A DNA stretch of 9,638 bases from an uncultured Collinsella sp. (lineage in GTDB: Bacteria; Actinomycetota; Coriobacteriia; Coriobacteriales; Coriobacteriaceae). The notes beneath the pieces are model-generated. The model did no database searches, was not told where the DNA came from, and saw only the letters and a list, made by a program, of their open reading frames with translations. Location: contig CABVDE010000054.1 of assembly GCA_902496945.1 (NCBI GenBank), positions 1-9,638 of the forward strand. Reading direction: 5' to 3'. The translations under genes and the position numbers were made by a program. Shown in pieces: positions 1-5,276 of this stretch (the first letter of the stretch is position 1; each line of letters starts with the position of its first letter).

Positions 1-1
1 G

Positions 2-370
2 GGCGCACGCCCCGAGCCGATCCTGTCGTCGCGCACGACCGAGAGCGATGCAAATGGCAACACCCAGTCGCAGGACCAGCAGACACAGACTGATAAGACA
101 CAAGATGGCTCTACCTCTGCCAATTCGTCCTCGAACACCCAAGACCAATCACAGGGCGCTGATTCCTCTACGGCCAGCAGCGGCACGCAGTCCAGCACAA
201 CCGATTCAAACCAAACGACCGACGGTTCACAGCCGAGCACGGGCGACCAGACGAGCGACACCACGTCGGGAACGGGCACGACCGACAGCAGCAACACCAG
301 CAGCTCAAGCGACTCTGCATCCGGTACGACCTCTGACAGCTCAAGCCAAGGCACGGCATCGGGCAACTAG
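2..370 (+). CDS. C-terminal end of an unidentified protein with a Ser/Thr/Gln/Asp-rich tail (5' truncated)
   Basis: An open frame enters at the window edge (frame beginning at base 2) and runs 122 codons to TAG at 368-370. The first dozen residues (GARPEPILSSRTTESD) look like the end of a folded region. The rest is low-complexity: Ser, Thr, Gln, Asp, Asn and Gly dominate, with almost no hydrophobic residues, few charged residues other than Asp, and no sortase LPXTG motif or membrane segment at the end. Such tails are common at the C-terminus of secreted or cell-wall-linked Gram-positive proteins such as penicillin-binding proteins or LytR-CpsA-Psr proteins, but the domain that would identify it lies outside the window. 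A strong hairpin 32 bases after the stop supports this being the true gene end. No function is assigned. Confidence 0.75.
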   Translation, partial: GARPEPILSSRTTESDANGNTQSQDQQTQTDKTQDGSTSANSSSNTQDQSQGADSSTASSGTQSSTTDSNQTTDGSQPSTGDQTSDTTSGTGTTDSSNTSSSSDSASGTTSDSSSQGTASGN

Positions 371-401
371 GCGCTCCGCCCCACAGATAGACGACCTGCA
401 T

Positions 402-435
402 AACGGGCGCGAATCGGTAACGGTTCGTGCCCGTT
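402..435 (+). terminator. Intrinsic terminator-like hairpin
   Basis: The arms aacgggcgcgaatc (402-415) and ggttcgtgcccgtt (422-435) pair over 14 positions around a 6-base loop. Two pairs are G-U wobbles that work only when the plus strand is the RNA. The following tract (tttgcctt) is only moderately T-rich. It lies 32 bases after the stop at 370 and 72 bases before the next start, so it most likely ends the upstream transcript. Confidence 0.65.
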
Positions 436-469
436 TGCCTTGGGCGCCGTCATGGCAGGCCCTGTGCGA

Positions 470-478
470 TGGTAAGAT
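470..478 (+). promoter_or_regulatory. Possible extended -10 promoter for the 507 gene
   Basis: TGG-TAAGAT (470-478) fits an extended -10 element (TGn followed by a 4/6 match to TATAAT). No convincing -35 lies 16-18 bases upstream. It sits after the upstream terminator and would give a leader of roughly 20 bases before the ATG at 507. Inference from sequence only. Confidence 0.35.
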
Positions 479-506
479 GCTTTCGTATGTTAAGAGGAGA
501 TTTGCC

Positions 507-1808
507 ATGAGCAAGACAATAGTTAAGCCCACGCTTTCGCTGGGCAACCACATCTATCTGTATCGCCTGCTGCGCGATGCGATTGGATGCGGCAAGCAGA
601 CGTTTATGACACAGGTCGAGGAGGCACTCACCGCCGGCGACATGGCCGCCTGCGACCTAGGCTTTGAGTCCACGCGTGAATTGCTCGAGGAGCTCGACGA
701 CTGCATTAAGCTGACCGTCTTTAAGGGCGGGCGCCTGTATGCCACCGTCATCGCCAACGAGGCCTGGGACGCCGCCCTTGCCAAGGGCGAGGATAAGCCC
801 AAAGCCGCCAAGGGCGCCAAGCAATCCTACAAGAAGAAGAAACGCGGCGAGAAGGACCTCAAGGCCGTGCGCCCCAAGCACGTTAAACGTCCTGAGCCCG
901 AGGTCGAAGCCGTGCCGGAGCCTGAGACAGGGGCCGAAACTGTCGTTGAGGCGACGGTCGAAGTTGAGACTGCGACCGTCCCGGCAGTCAGTCCTGAAGC
1001 TGCCCCCGAACAGGAAACTGCTACCGAGCAGAATACCGATTCCACCGAGGAAGCAAACGAGACCTCCGCGTCGGCGGCTGAGGAACCCGCCGATCAACCT
1101 GTGGCGCCCGCCTTCCAGAACAGCGATGTCTTTGGCGACGGCGGCGAGGACGACCAGGCCGAAGAAACCGTAGAGCAGGACGCGCCCGAGTCAAAGCCGG
1201 AACCCGAAGTGCCACAGCCCGCCATCTCGCTCACCGTGGTCTACGACCCCGAGAACGCCAACGCTGGCATCACCACCATGGCTTCCACGCCGGTCGAGGC
1301 AAAGCTGCCTTTCGAGGCAGAAGACACCCCTCAGGTCGATGCTAAAACCGAGACCACGGACGCGCCCGCTACCGTGGAACCGGCAGATTCAGTAGTTAAG
1401 CCTGAAGCGGCGCCCGAGTCCGCACCTGTCACCGGGTCCGCATCCGCACCCGCTTGTGACCAGATTCCCGCACCTGCACCGGCTTCGGCCCCCGCGCCCG
1501 TAGCGCCCGCCATCCCCGAGGACTTCCCCGTTGACTTTGCGACCGAGATCTTCTGCCCCGGCCCGCTCCTGCACCAGCTGTCGACCTATCTCCCCTACGG
1601 CGCCGACACGCTCGGCATCGTCGGCGAGTACTACTGGATCGCTCGCGAGCGCGGCACCATCGACGTCGCACGTAACCGTGCGAGCTTCCCGTTGCGCTAC
1701 ACGCAAGCCGGCGAGCGACGCGAAGTCACCGTACGCATCCGCCGCAACACCACCGGCGGCCTCGGCGCCACCTGGACCATTGACAAGGTCGAAGAACCCA
1801 AACAGTAA
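507..1808 (+). CDS. Uncharacterised 433-residue protein: small N-terminal domain, long acidic linker, C-terminal domain
   Basis: The start chosen is ATG 507, because AGAGGAG (493-499) sits just upstream. The open frame extends back to 48, but that part overlaps the preceding gene and its terminator and reads as Arg/Pro-rich noise. Residues 1-92 look folded. Segment 33-85 (GFESTRELLEELDDCIKLTVF, then GGRLYATV) has the helix-helix-hairpin feel of winged-helix or OST-HTH/LOTUS-like domains, which is only a pattern impression. Residues 94-125 are Lys-rich. Residues 128-338 are a low-complexity Glu/Pro/Ala/Thr/Val linker, interrupted near 240-270 by a short motif-like stretch (AISLTVVYDPENANAGITTM). 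Residues 340-428 form a second compact domain with several aromatic residues (YLPYGADTLGIVGEYYWIAR) and a basic beta-rich end. There is no signal peptide or membrane segment, so it is probably cytoplasmic. A nucleic-acid-binding adaptor is possible. I do not recognise the family. Confidence 0.85.
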   Translation: MSKTIVKPTLSLGNHIYLYRLLRDAIGCGKQTFMTQVEEALTAGDMAACDLGFESTRELLEELDDCIKLTVFKGGRLYATVIANEAWDAALAKGEDKPKAAKGAKQSYKKKKRGEKDLKAVRPKHVKRPEPEVEAVPEPETGAETVVEATVEVETATVPAVSPEAAPEQETATEQNTDSTEEANETSASAAEEPADQPVAPAFQNSDVFGDGGEDDQAEETVEQDAPESKPEPEVPQPAISLTVVYDPENANAGITTMASTPVEAKLPFEAEDTPQVDAKTETTDAPATVEPADSVVKPEAAPESAPVTGSASAPACDQIPAPAPASAPAPVAPAIPEDFPVDFATEIFCPGPLLHQLSTYLPYGADTLGIVGEYYWIARERGTIDVARNRASFPLRYTQAGERREVTVRIRRNTTGGLGATWTIDKVEEPKQ

Positions 1809-1812
1809 CGAC

Positions 1813-1849
1813 AAACGGCTCAAATCCAAACCCGTATTTGAGCCGTTTT
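1813..1849 (+). terminator. Intrinsic terminator of the 507-1808 gene
   Basis: Perfect 13-bp inverted repeat: aaacggctcaaat (1813-1825) and atttgagccgttt (1836-1848), with a 10-base loop and a short T run (1846-1849). It begins 5 bases after the stop codon. The A-rich left flank could let it act weakly on the other strand as well. Confidence 0.85.
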
Positions 1850-1887
1850 CATTACACGTTTATTGATATTGCTCATTCATCGATGTT

Positions 1888-2023
1888 GCGTAACCGACAG
1901 CGAGCGGGTCGCAAGTGCCCCAGGTTGCCGTGAAAGAGGAGCGACGCGTACTTCGGTACGCGAGCGACGGTTTGAACGGCAAGATGGGGTGCTTGCGGCC
2001 CACGCAGCGTCGAGCAGTTACGC
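1888..2023 (+). repeat. Structured, palindromic intergenic element with a UUCG-capped stem (repeat-like or ncRNA-like)
   Basis: The element folds as nested stems. The outer stem is gcgtaac (1888-1894) with gttacgc (2017-2023). The main stem pairs 1906-1922 with 1985-2001 over 17 positions, then 1925-1931 with 1976-1982 over 7 positions, separated by a 2x2 mismatch. The apical stem is cgcgtac (1945-1951) with gtacgcg (1956-1962), closed by a ttcg loop, the very stable C(UUCG)G form. Three pairs of the main stem (1909/1998, 1916/1991, 1917/1990) are G-U wobbles on the plus strand and become A-C mismatches on the minus strand, so the plus strand appears to be the folded RNA if it is transcribed. 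No credible ORF is present. It resembles dispersed intergenic palindromes I associate with Collinsella genomes, but copy number cannot be judged from one window. Confidence 0.65.
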
Positions 2024-2059
2024 GGTTTGGAAAACCGCGTAACCCCAGAACCGCGTAAC
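2017..2059. repeat. Perfect 12-bp hairpin plus a third copy of the same half-site, next to the ettA stop
   Basis: gttacgcggttt (2017-2028) and aaaccgcgtaac (2032-2043) are perfect inverted repeats around gga. A further direct copy, aaccgcgtaac, lies at 2049-2059, four bases before the ettA stop codon. The left arm overlaps the right outer arm of the neighbouring structured element, so the two folds are mutually exclusive. It may end ettA transcription (minus strand), although no T tract follows on that strand. Confidence 0.6.
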
Positions 2060-2062
2060 AAT

Positions 2063-3742
2063 CTAGTCTCGCGTCAATTTGCGGTGGATACGATGCGGCT
2101 GAGCTGCGTCCTCGCCCAGGCGCTCGATGCGGTTGGCCTGATAGGCCTCGAAGTTGCCCTCGAACCAGTACCAGTTACCCGGGTTCTCGTCGGTGCCCTC
2201 CCATGCCAGGATATGCGTGGCAACACGGTCCAGGAACATACGGTCGTGGCTAATTACCACCGAGCAGCCCGGGAACTCGAGCAGCGCCGCCTCGAGCGAG
2301 GACAGGGTCTCGACGTCGAGGTCGTTCGTAGGCTCGTCGAGAAGCAGCAGGTTGCCGCCCTGTTTGAGCGTGAGCGCCAAGTTCAGCCGGTTGCGCTCGC
2401 CACCGGAGAGCACGCCGGCACGCTTCTGCTGGTCCTGGCCCTTAAAGCCAAAGCTTGCAACATAGGCGCGGCTCGGGACCTCGGTCTCGCCGACCATCAT
2501 GTGGTCCAGGCCGTCCGAGACGACCTCCCACAGATTCTTGTCGGGATCGATGCCGGAACGGTTCTGGTCGACGTAGGAGATCTTGACGGTCTCGCCTACC
2601 TCGAGCTCACCCGAGGTCAGCGGCTCCAGACCAACGATGGTCTTGAACAGCGTGGTCTTACCGACACCGTTGGGGCCGATCACCCCGACGATGCCGTTGC
2701 GCGGCAGGGTAAACGAAAGGTCGTCGATAAGCACGCGACCGTCGAACTCCTTGTGCAGGTGATGGGCTTCCAGGACCTTGTTACCCAGACGCGGGCCGAC
2801 GGGGATACGGATGTCGGTCCAGTCGAGCTTCTGGCTTGCGCGGGCCTCGGCCTCCATCTCCTCATAGCGGGCCAGACGGGCCTTGTTCTTGGCCTGACGG
2901 GCCTTGGGCGAGCTGCGTACCCACTCGAGCTCGGCCTCCATGCGCTTAGCGAGCTTGGCATCGCGGTTACCCTGAGCCTCGATACGGGCGGCCTTGGTCT
3001 CCAGATACGTGGAGTAGTTGCCCTTGTAGGGATAGAGGTGACCGCGGTCGACCTCGCAGATCCACTCGGCGACGTTGTCCAAGAAGTAACGGTCGTGCGT
3101 GACGGCCAGGACGGCGCCCTGGTAGTTGTGCAGGAAGTGCTCGAGCCACAGGATCGACTCGGCGTCCAGGTGGTTCGTGGGCTCGTCGAGCAGCAGCAGG
3201 TCGGGGGCCTCGAGCAGCAGCTTGCACAGGGCCACGCGACGGCGCTCGCCGCCGGAAAGCACGTTGACCGGCATGTCGGAATCGGGCAGCTGCAGGGCGT
3301 CCATGGCCTGGCCGAGCTTGGAATCGATATCCCAACCGTCGGCGGCGTCAATCTCGTCCTGGAGCTTGCCCATCTCGGCCATGAGGGCGTCCATGTCGCA
3401 ATCCGGGTCGCACATCTCCTCACCGATCTTGTTGAAGCGATCGACCTTGGCGATCATATCGCCAAACGCCATGCGTACGTTCTCGATGACGGTCTTGTCG
3501 TCGTCGAGCGGCGGCTCCTGCTGCAGGATGCCCACGGTGTAGCCGGGAGTGAGCCTGGCATCGCCGTTGGAGACCTCCTCGATACCGGCCATGATCTTGA
3601 GCAGGGTCGACTTGCCCATACCGTTGGGGCCCACGACGCCGATCTTGGCACCGGGATAGAAGCTCAGAGTCACGTCGTCAAGGATCACCTTGTCGCCATG
3701 GGCCTTACGAGCCTGATACATCTGGTAGATAAACTCTGCCAT
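2063..3742 (-). CDS. ettA: Energy-dependent translational throttle protein EttA (ABC-F ATPase)
   Basis: This 559-residue cytoplasmic ABC-F protein matches the usual EttA length (about 555). In the family, EttA binds the ribosomal E site and gates entry into elongation according to the ATP/ADP ratio. There are two ATPase domains and no membrane domain. Domain 1 has Walker A GPNGMGKST (38-46), signature LSGGE (162-166), Walker B LLLLDEPTNHLD (182-193, catalytic E187) and switch H216. An arm-like insertion lies near 95-140. The charged inter-domain linker (about 245-305) carries the KARQAKNKAR stretch typical of ABC-F proteins. Domain 2 has GPNGVGKTT (356-364), LSGGE (445-449), LLLLDEPTNDLD (465-476, E470) and H499. 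The C-terminus HRIHRKLTRD resembles EttA. The start ATG has only a weak, distant AAAGGA. It is monocistronic and convergent with the 507 gene. An antibiotic-resistance ABC-F is less likely given its full EttA layout. Confidence 0.93.
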   Translation of the reverse strand: MAEFIYQMYQARKAHGDKVILDDVTLSFYPGAKIGVVGPNGMGKSTLLKIMAGIEEVSNGDARLTPGYTVGILQQEPPLDDDKTVIENVRMAFGDMIAKVDRFNKIGEEMCDPDCDMDALMAEMGKLQDEIDAADGWDIDSKLGQAMDALQLPDSDMPVNVLSGGERRRVALCKLLLEAPDLLLLDEPTNHLDAESILWLEHFLHNYQGAVLAVTHDRYFLDNVAEWICEVDRGHLYPYKGNYSTYLETKAARIEAQGNRDAKLAKRMEAELEWVRSSPKARQAKNKARLARYEEMEAEARASQKLDWTDIRIPVGPRLGNKVLEAHHLHKEFDGRVLIDDLSFTLPRNGIVGVIGPNGVGKTTLFKTIVGLEPLTSGELEVGETVKISYVDQNRSGIDPDKNLWEVVSDGLDHMMVGETEVPSRAYVASFGFKGQDQQKRAGVLSGGERNRLNLALTLKQGGNLLLLDEPTNDLDVETLSSLEAALLEFPGCSVVISHDRMFLDRVATHILAWEGTDENPGNWYWFEGNFEAYQANRIERLGEDAAQPHRIHRKLTRD

Positions 3743-3783
3743 TTGCCTGTTTTATCCTTTCTACCTGCTGTTTCCCTATTCTT

Positions 3784-3808
3784 GTTTTCGTTTTAGTGGA
3801 AACGAAAC
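3784..3808. repeat. A/T-rich inverted repeat in the ettA upstream region
   Basis: gttttcgttt (3784-3793, with one bulged t) pairs with gaaacgaaac (3799-3808 region) over 9 positions around a short loop. It lies about 40-60 bases ahead of the ettA ATG, so it may be part of the leader or an operator. I see no clear -35/-10 pair for ettA in 3743-3830. Confidence 0.35.
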
Positions 3809-3830
3809 GAGGTAACCAGCTCTGAAATTT

Positions 3831-3861
3831 AACGAAAAAGGGGCATGGTTGCCCACACCCC
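3831..3861 (-). terminator. Intrinsic terminator of the arsR-sdpI operon
   Basis: On the minus strand ggggtgtgg, loop gcaa, ccatgcccc (3861 down to 3840) forms a 9-pair stem with a GNRA-type tetraloop, followed by TTTTTCGTT. Two of the pairs are G-U wobbles that exist only on this strand. It lies about 66 bases after the sdpI stop and ahead of ettA, so it should separate the two minus-strand transcripts. Confidence 0.85.
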
Positions 3862-3927
3862 CTAATACTACCTGGGAAAAGTCCCCCGGAACACACTATG
3901 AACTGCGTACGCTAGTTTTCCGCAACC

Positions 3928-4632
3928 TTAGCGAACGGCTCGCTGCGATTTGCGCCACAGCAGATACGAATAGACGTAGGCAGCTCCAGCCGAACCAAAC
4001 GCCAGCACCGCAATCACCGCGGCGACGACTTCACTCGAAAGCACGCTACCCGCCACGCCCATTACGATGAGGCCAATGCCCAGCACCATAAAGCAGGCAC
4101 CGCCAAAGCGCTGCGTACGGCGCCAGTTCTCGGGATCGGCAAGCGCCCAGGGCGTCTTGATACCGAGCGTATAGTTCTGCTTCACACGCGGCAAGTAGTT
4201 GCCTACGCCGATGAACAGCAAACCAATAGCACCGGAAATCAGCACGTTGACCGAACCGACCGCCGGCACCACGCCCCAGGCCGTAAGCTCACCCAACCAG
4301 CTTATGGCACACATGAACAAGGTGAAGGCGATTACGAAGCCCTGATAGAACTTGCCGGAGGTTCGATATGCCTCACCTTTGGGATCGATGCGCGGCACCA
4401 CGCAGAACATTGCGAGAAGCGCCAGAGGCAGCACGCCGAGCGCGGAGGCCATCCAGCTAGGGCCCCAACCGTCGACGGCGCCGTTCGCGCCCCAGTGCGT
4501 GGGAATCTGCGCAGGCAAGCTCGGCATCACTATCAGATGCGCTGCGACATTGGCGACACATAGAGCGACCAGCGCAATCCACACGCGCGACGATACCCCC
4601 GTGGCGTGAATGCCCTTGTTTTCGTTATTCAT
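3928..4632 (-). CDS. SdpI-family membrane protein (DUF1648 plus SdpI domains)
   Basis: A 234-residue integral membrane protein with about six hydrophobic segments (near 17-38, 60-80, 98-117, 127-144, 178-197, 203-224). Between the first two lies the DUF1648 motif LPAQIPTHWGANGAVDGWG (39-57). The second half has the SdpI hallmark GNYLPRVKQNYTLGIKTPW (144-162), followed by DPENWRRTQRFGG. In Bacillus, SdpI gives immunity to the SdpC killing factor and relays its presence by sequestering the repressor SdpR. That is family knowledge, and most homologues are untested. ATG 4632 is preferred: AAGG lies 8 bases upstream, whereas the GTG 4641 and ATG 4638 alternatives sit too close to it. The gene overlaps the upstream arsR by 8 bases, so the two are probably translationally coupled, the same regulator-immunity pairing as sdpR-sdpI. 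No sdpABC toxin genes are in the window. Confidence 0.9.
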   Translation of the reverse strand: MNNENKGIHATGVSSRVWIALVALCVANVAAHLIVMPSLPAQIPTHWGANGAVDGWGPSWMASALGVLPLALLAMFCVVPRIDPKGEAYRTSGKFYQGFVIAFTLFMCAISWLGELTAWGVVPAVGSVNVLISGAIGLLFIGVGNYLPRVKQNYTLGIKTPWALADPENWRRTQRFGGACFMVLGIGLIVMGVAGSVLSSEVVAAVIAVLAFGSAGAAYVYSYLLWRKSQRAVR

Positions 4633-4903
4633 CCTCATCACCTTCAGTGTTTGTAAAGCCCATAAACCAACCGATCAAGTCCTGCATGACGGTGGTGTTT
4701 AAGCTGTATACGATGTTTTGACCATGGCGCTCATCGGTCACCAACCCGGCGTTTTTGAGCGTTGCCAAATGATGGCTGAGGGACGGCTTGCTGATGTCAA
4801 AATGCTCGGCAAGCTCCCCTGCCGTGCGGTTGCCCTCGCGCAGCAGCTCCAAAATGCGCCGCCGCGTTGGATCCGCCAGCGCCTTAAATCCCTCTCCCGG
4901 CAT
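4625..4903 (-). CDS. ArsR-family transcriptional regulator, SdpR-like
   Basis: A compact 92-residue winged-helix repressor. FKALADPTRRRILELLREGN (6-25) is the classic ArsR opening. The recognition helix-turn-helix spans about 27-50 (TAGELAEHFDISKPSLSHHLATLKNAGLV), and the wing is about 55-66 (TDERHGQNIVYSL). No Cys-rich metal site (ELCVCDL) is present, so metal sensing is unlikely. SdpR-type repressors of this size autoregulate and pair with an SdpI partner. The start chosen is ATG 4903, with GAGGAGG (4907-4913) upstream; a GTG at 4918 would leave no room for that site. The last bases overlap the following sdpI-family gene. The promoter upstream contains an inverted repeat overlapping its -35 box, consistent with autorepression. 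Confidence 0.92.
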   Translation of the reverse strand: MPGEGFKALADPTRRRILELLREGNRTAGELAEHFDISKPSLSHHLATLKNAGLVTDERHGQNIVYSLNTTVMQDLIGWFMGFTNTEGDEDE

Positions 4904-4937
4904 AGAACCTCCTCTCACTATCTTTCACGACGCGCAC

Positions 4938-4966
4938 ACTATACTCGATATTTAGATGCTTGTCTA
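4938..4966 (-). promoter_or_regulatory. Promoter of the arsR-sdpI operon
   Basis: On the minus strand TAGACA (4966-4961, 5/6 match to TTGACA), a 17-base spacer and TATAGT (4943-4938, 5/6 match to TATAAT). It is correctly placed upstream of the arsR ribosome binding site, with a transcription start expected near 4931. Confidence 0.75.
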
Positions 4967-4989
4967 ATTGTCTAATTCCGTAGCATCTA
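4952..4989. promoter_or_regulatory. Candidate ArsR operator: nested inverted and tandem repeats over the -35 box
   Basis: ttaga-N6-tctaa (4952-4967) is a perfect 5-bp dyad of the spacing commonly bound by ArsR dimers, and it covers the arsR -35 hexamer. The 8-mer tgtctaat is repeated head to tail (4961-4968 and 4969-4976), giving a second tctaa half-site. An outer perfect 8-bp inverted repeat, tagatgct (4953-4960) and agcatcta (4982-4989), frames the site. Binding by the adjacent regulator is inferred. Confidence 0.55.
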
Positions 4990-5012
4990 TAGAACATTCG
5001 TTCGTGTTTAGC

Positions 5013-5018
5013 TACAAT
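5013..5018 (+). promoter_or_regulatory. Possible -10 box for the small-peptide transcript
   Basis: TACAAT (5013-5018) is a 5/6 match to TATAAT. The -35 at correct spacing (tagaac, 4990-4995) is poor. A start about 7 bases downstream falls at 5025, exactly the first base of the 12-base arm that can pair with the 3' end of the transcript. It diverges from the arsR promoter. Confidence 0.45.
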
Positions 5019-5041
5019 GGAAGTTGAAGCAGATGGGCCAG

Positions 5042-5062
5042 CTCCCTCTACCCGAGAAGGAG
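5042..5062 (+). promoter_or_regulatory. Hairpin sequestering the Shine-Dalgarno of the 28-residue peptide
   Basis: ctccctct (5042-5049), loop acccg, agaaggag (5055-5062). Seven of eight positions pair, with a single C/A mismatch. The right arm contains the whole Shine-Dalgarno (AAGGAG, 5057-5062) for the ATG at 5070, so the folded mRNA should be poorly translated until the stem opens. Confidence 0.65.
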
Positions 5063-5069
5063 ATGGACT

Positions 5070-5156
5070 ATGAGTATTAACGATGTCCTGACGTTGTTGT
5101 TGCTTGTAATCGCGGCTGTGGAGCTCGGCATCCACATTGGAGGTCGAATGAAATAG
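5070..5156 (+). CDS. 28-residue hydrophobic peptide, candidate type I toxin
   Basis: ATG at 5070 to TAG at 5154-5156, with AAGGAG 7 bases upstream. The peptide begins MSINDV, continues with one membrane-spanning segment (about residues 6-23, LTLLLLVIAAVELGIHI) and ends in a short basic, Gly-rich tail (GGRMK). Length, single transmembrane helix and charged end match the small membrane toxins of type I toxin-antitoxin systems (the broad holin-like/TxpA/Fst/Ldr style), but I cannot name the family. The surrounding RNA supports that reading: a sequestered Shine-Dalgarno, paired mRNA ends, and an opposing promoter and terminator for an antisense RNA. Alternatives are a small regulatory membrane peptide or an upstream leader. 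It lies divergently from the SdpI-type membrane protein operon and upstream of tcdA on the same strand. Confidence 0.7.
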   Translation: MSINDVLTLLLLVIAAVELGIHIGGRMK

Positions 5157-5182
5157 CCGCCCCCGCGTAATGCGAAGACGGC
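5147..5182 (-). terminator. Rho-independent terminator of a predicted antisense RNA
   Basis: On the minus strand gccgtcttcgc (5182-5172), loop attac, gcgggggcggc (5166-5156) pairs at all 11 positions, three of them U-G wobbles. It is followed by TATTTCATT. On the plus strand those three positions become A-C mismatches, so the hairpin is built for the antisense direction. Its base touches the last base of the peptide's stop codon. Confidence 0.65.
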
Positions 5183-5241
5183 CACTTCTCACGCTACAAA
5201 CGTGTTTGGGAGTTGGCCAACCCGCGGCAACGGGTGCCATC
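5148..5241 (-). ncRNA. Predicted cis-antisense RNA (type I antitoxin candidate)
   Basis: Bounded by a sigma70-like promoter (5248-5276) and an intrinsic terminator (5147-5182), this minus-strand transcript would be about 90-95 bases. It would cover the 3' untranslated region of the peptide mRNA, ending just at the stop codon. It includes the hairpin acccg/cgggt (5220-5235) and the complement of a sense-strand stem (5180-5190 with 5208-5218). Convergent overlap of the 3' region is the arrangement in Gram-positive type I systems such as txpA/ratA and bsrG/sr4. The RNA is predicted, not observed. Confidence 0.55.
5180..5235 (+). other. Structured 3' UTR of the small-peptide mRNA
   Basis: ggccacttctc (5180-5190) pairs with gggagttggcc (5208-5218) in 10 of 11 positions on the plus strand, two of them G-U. 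The pairing is worse on the minus strand. A second stem, acccg-cggcaa-cgggt, spans 5220-5235. Together with the paired mRNA ends this makes a compact sense-strand fold that would face the antisense RNA. Confidence 0.5.
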
Positions 5242-5247
5242 TGCTTC

Positions 5248-5276
5248 ATCTTATGCGAATCCCTGCCTCATTTCAA
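5248..5276 (-). promoter_or_regulatory. Promoter for the predicted antisense RNA
   Basis: Minus strand TTGAAA (5276-5271, 5/6 to TTGACA), exactly 17 bases, then TAAGAT (5253-5248, 4/6 to TATAAT). Transcription would begin near 5241, inside the right arm of the 12-bp inverted repeat. Confidence 0.6.

Larger units (their letters stand above)
5025..5248. repeat. 12-bp inverted repeat bounding the small-peptide locus (predicted mRNA 5'-3' pairing)
   Basis: tgaagcagatgg (5025-5036) and ccatctgcttca (5237-5248) are perfect complements about 200 bases apart. After a one-base bulge at 5236, pairing continues for 3 more positions (5037-5039 with 5233-5235). In one transcript they would join the 5' and 3' ends. 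No target-site duplication flanks the arms, which argues against a miniature transposable element. Confidence 0.7.

Noticed and set aside
48..506. N-terminal extension of the 507-1808 frame back to base 48
   Set aside because: It overlaps the preceding coding tail and its terminator, is Arg/Pro/Thr-rich noise, and a clear ribosome binding site precedes ATG 507.
2027..3796. 589-codon open frame on the plus strand across ettA
   Set aside because: It is the antisense shadow of ettA. Composition is Val/Leu/Gly/Asp-rich with no domain, while the minus strand encodes complete ABC-F motifs. Long antisense frames are common in GC-rich genes.
5025..5248. Miniature transposable element bounded by 12-bp inverted repeats
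   Set aside because: No target-site duplication is visible at the ends. The arms coincide with predicted transcript ends, which fits RNA pairing better, though copy number is unknown.
4884..5249. 121-codon minus-strand frame through the small-peptide locus
   Set aside because: It crosses the arsR promoter, several RNA stems and the antisense terminator. It has no ribosome binding site or recognisable domain.
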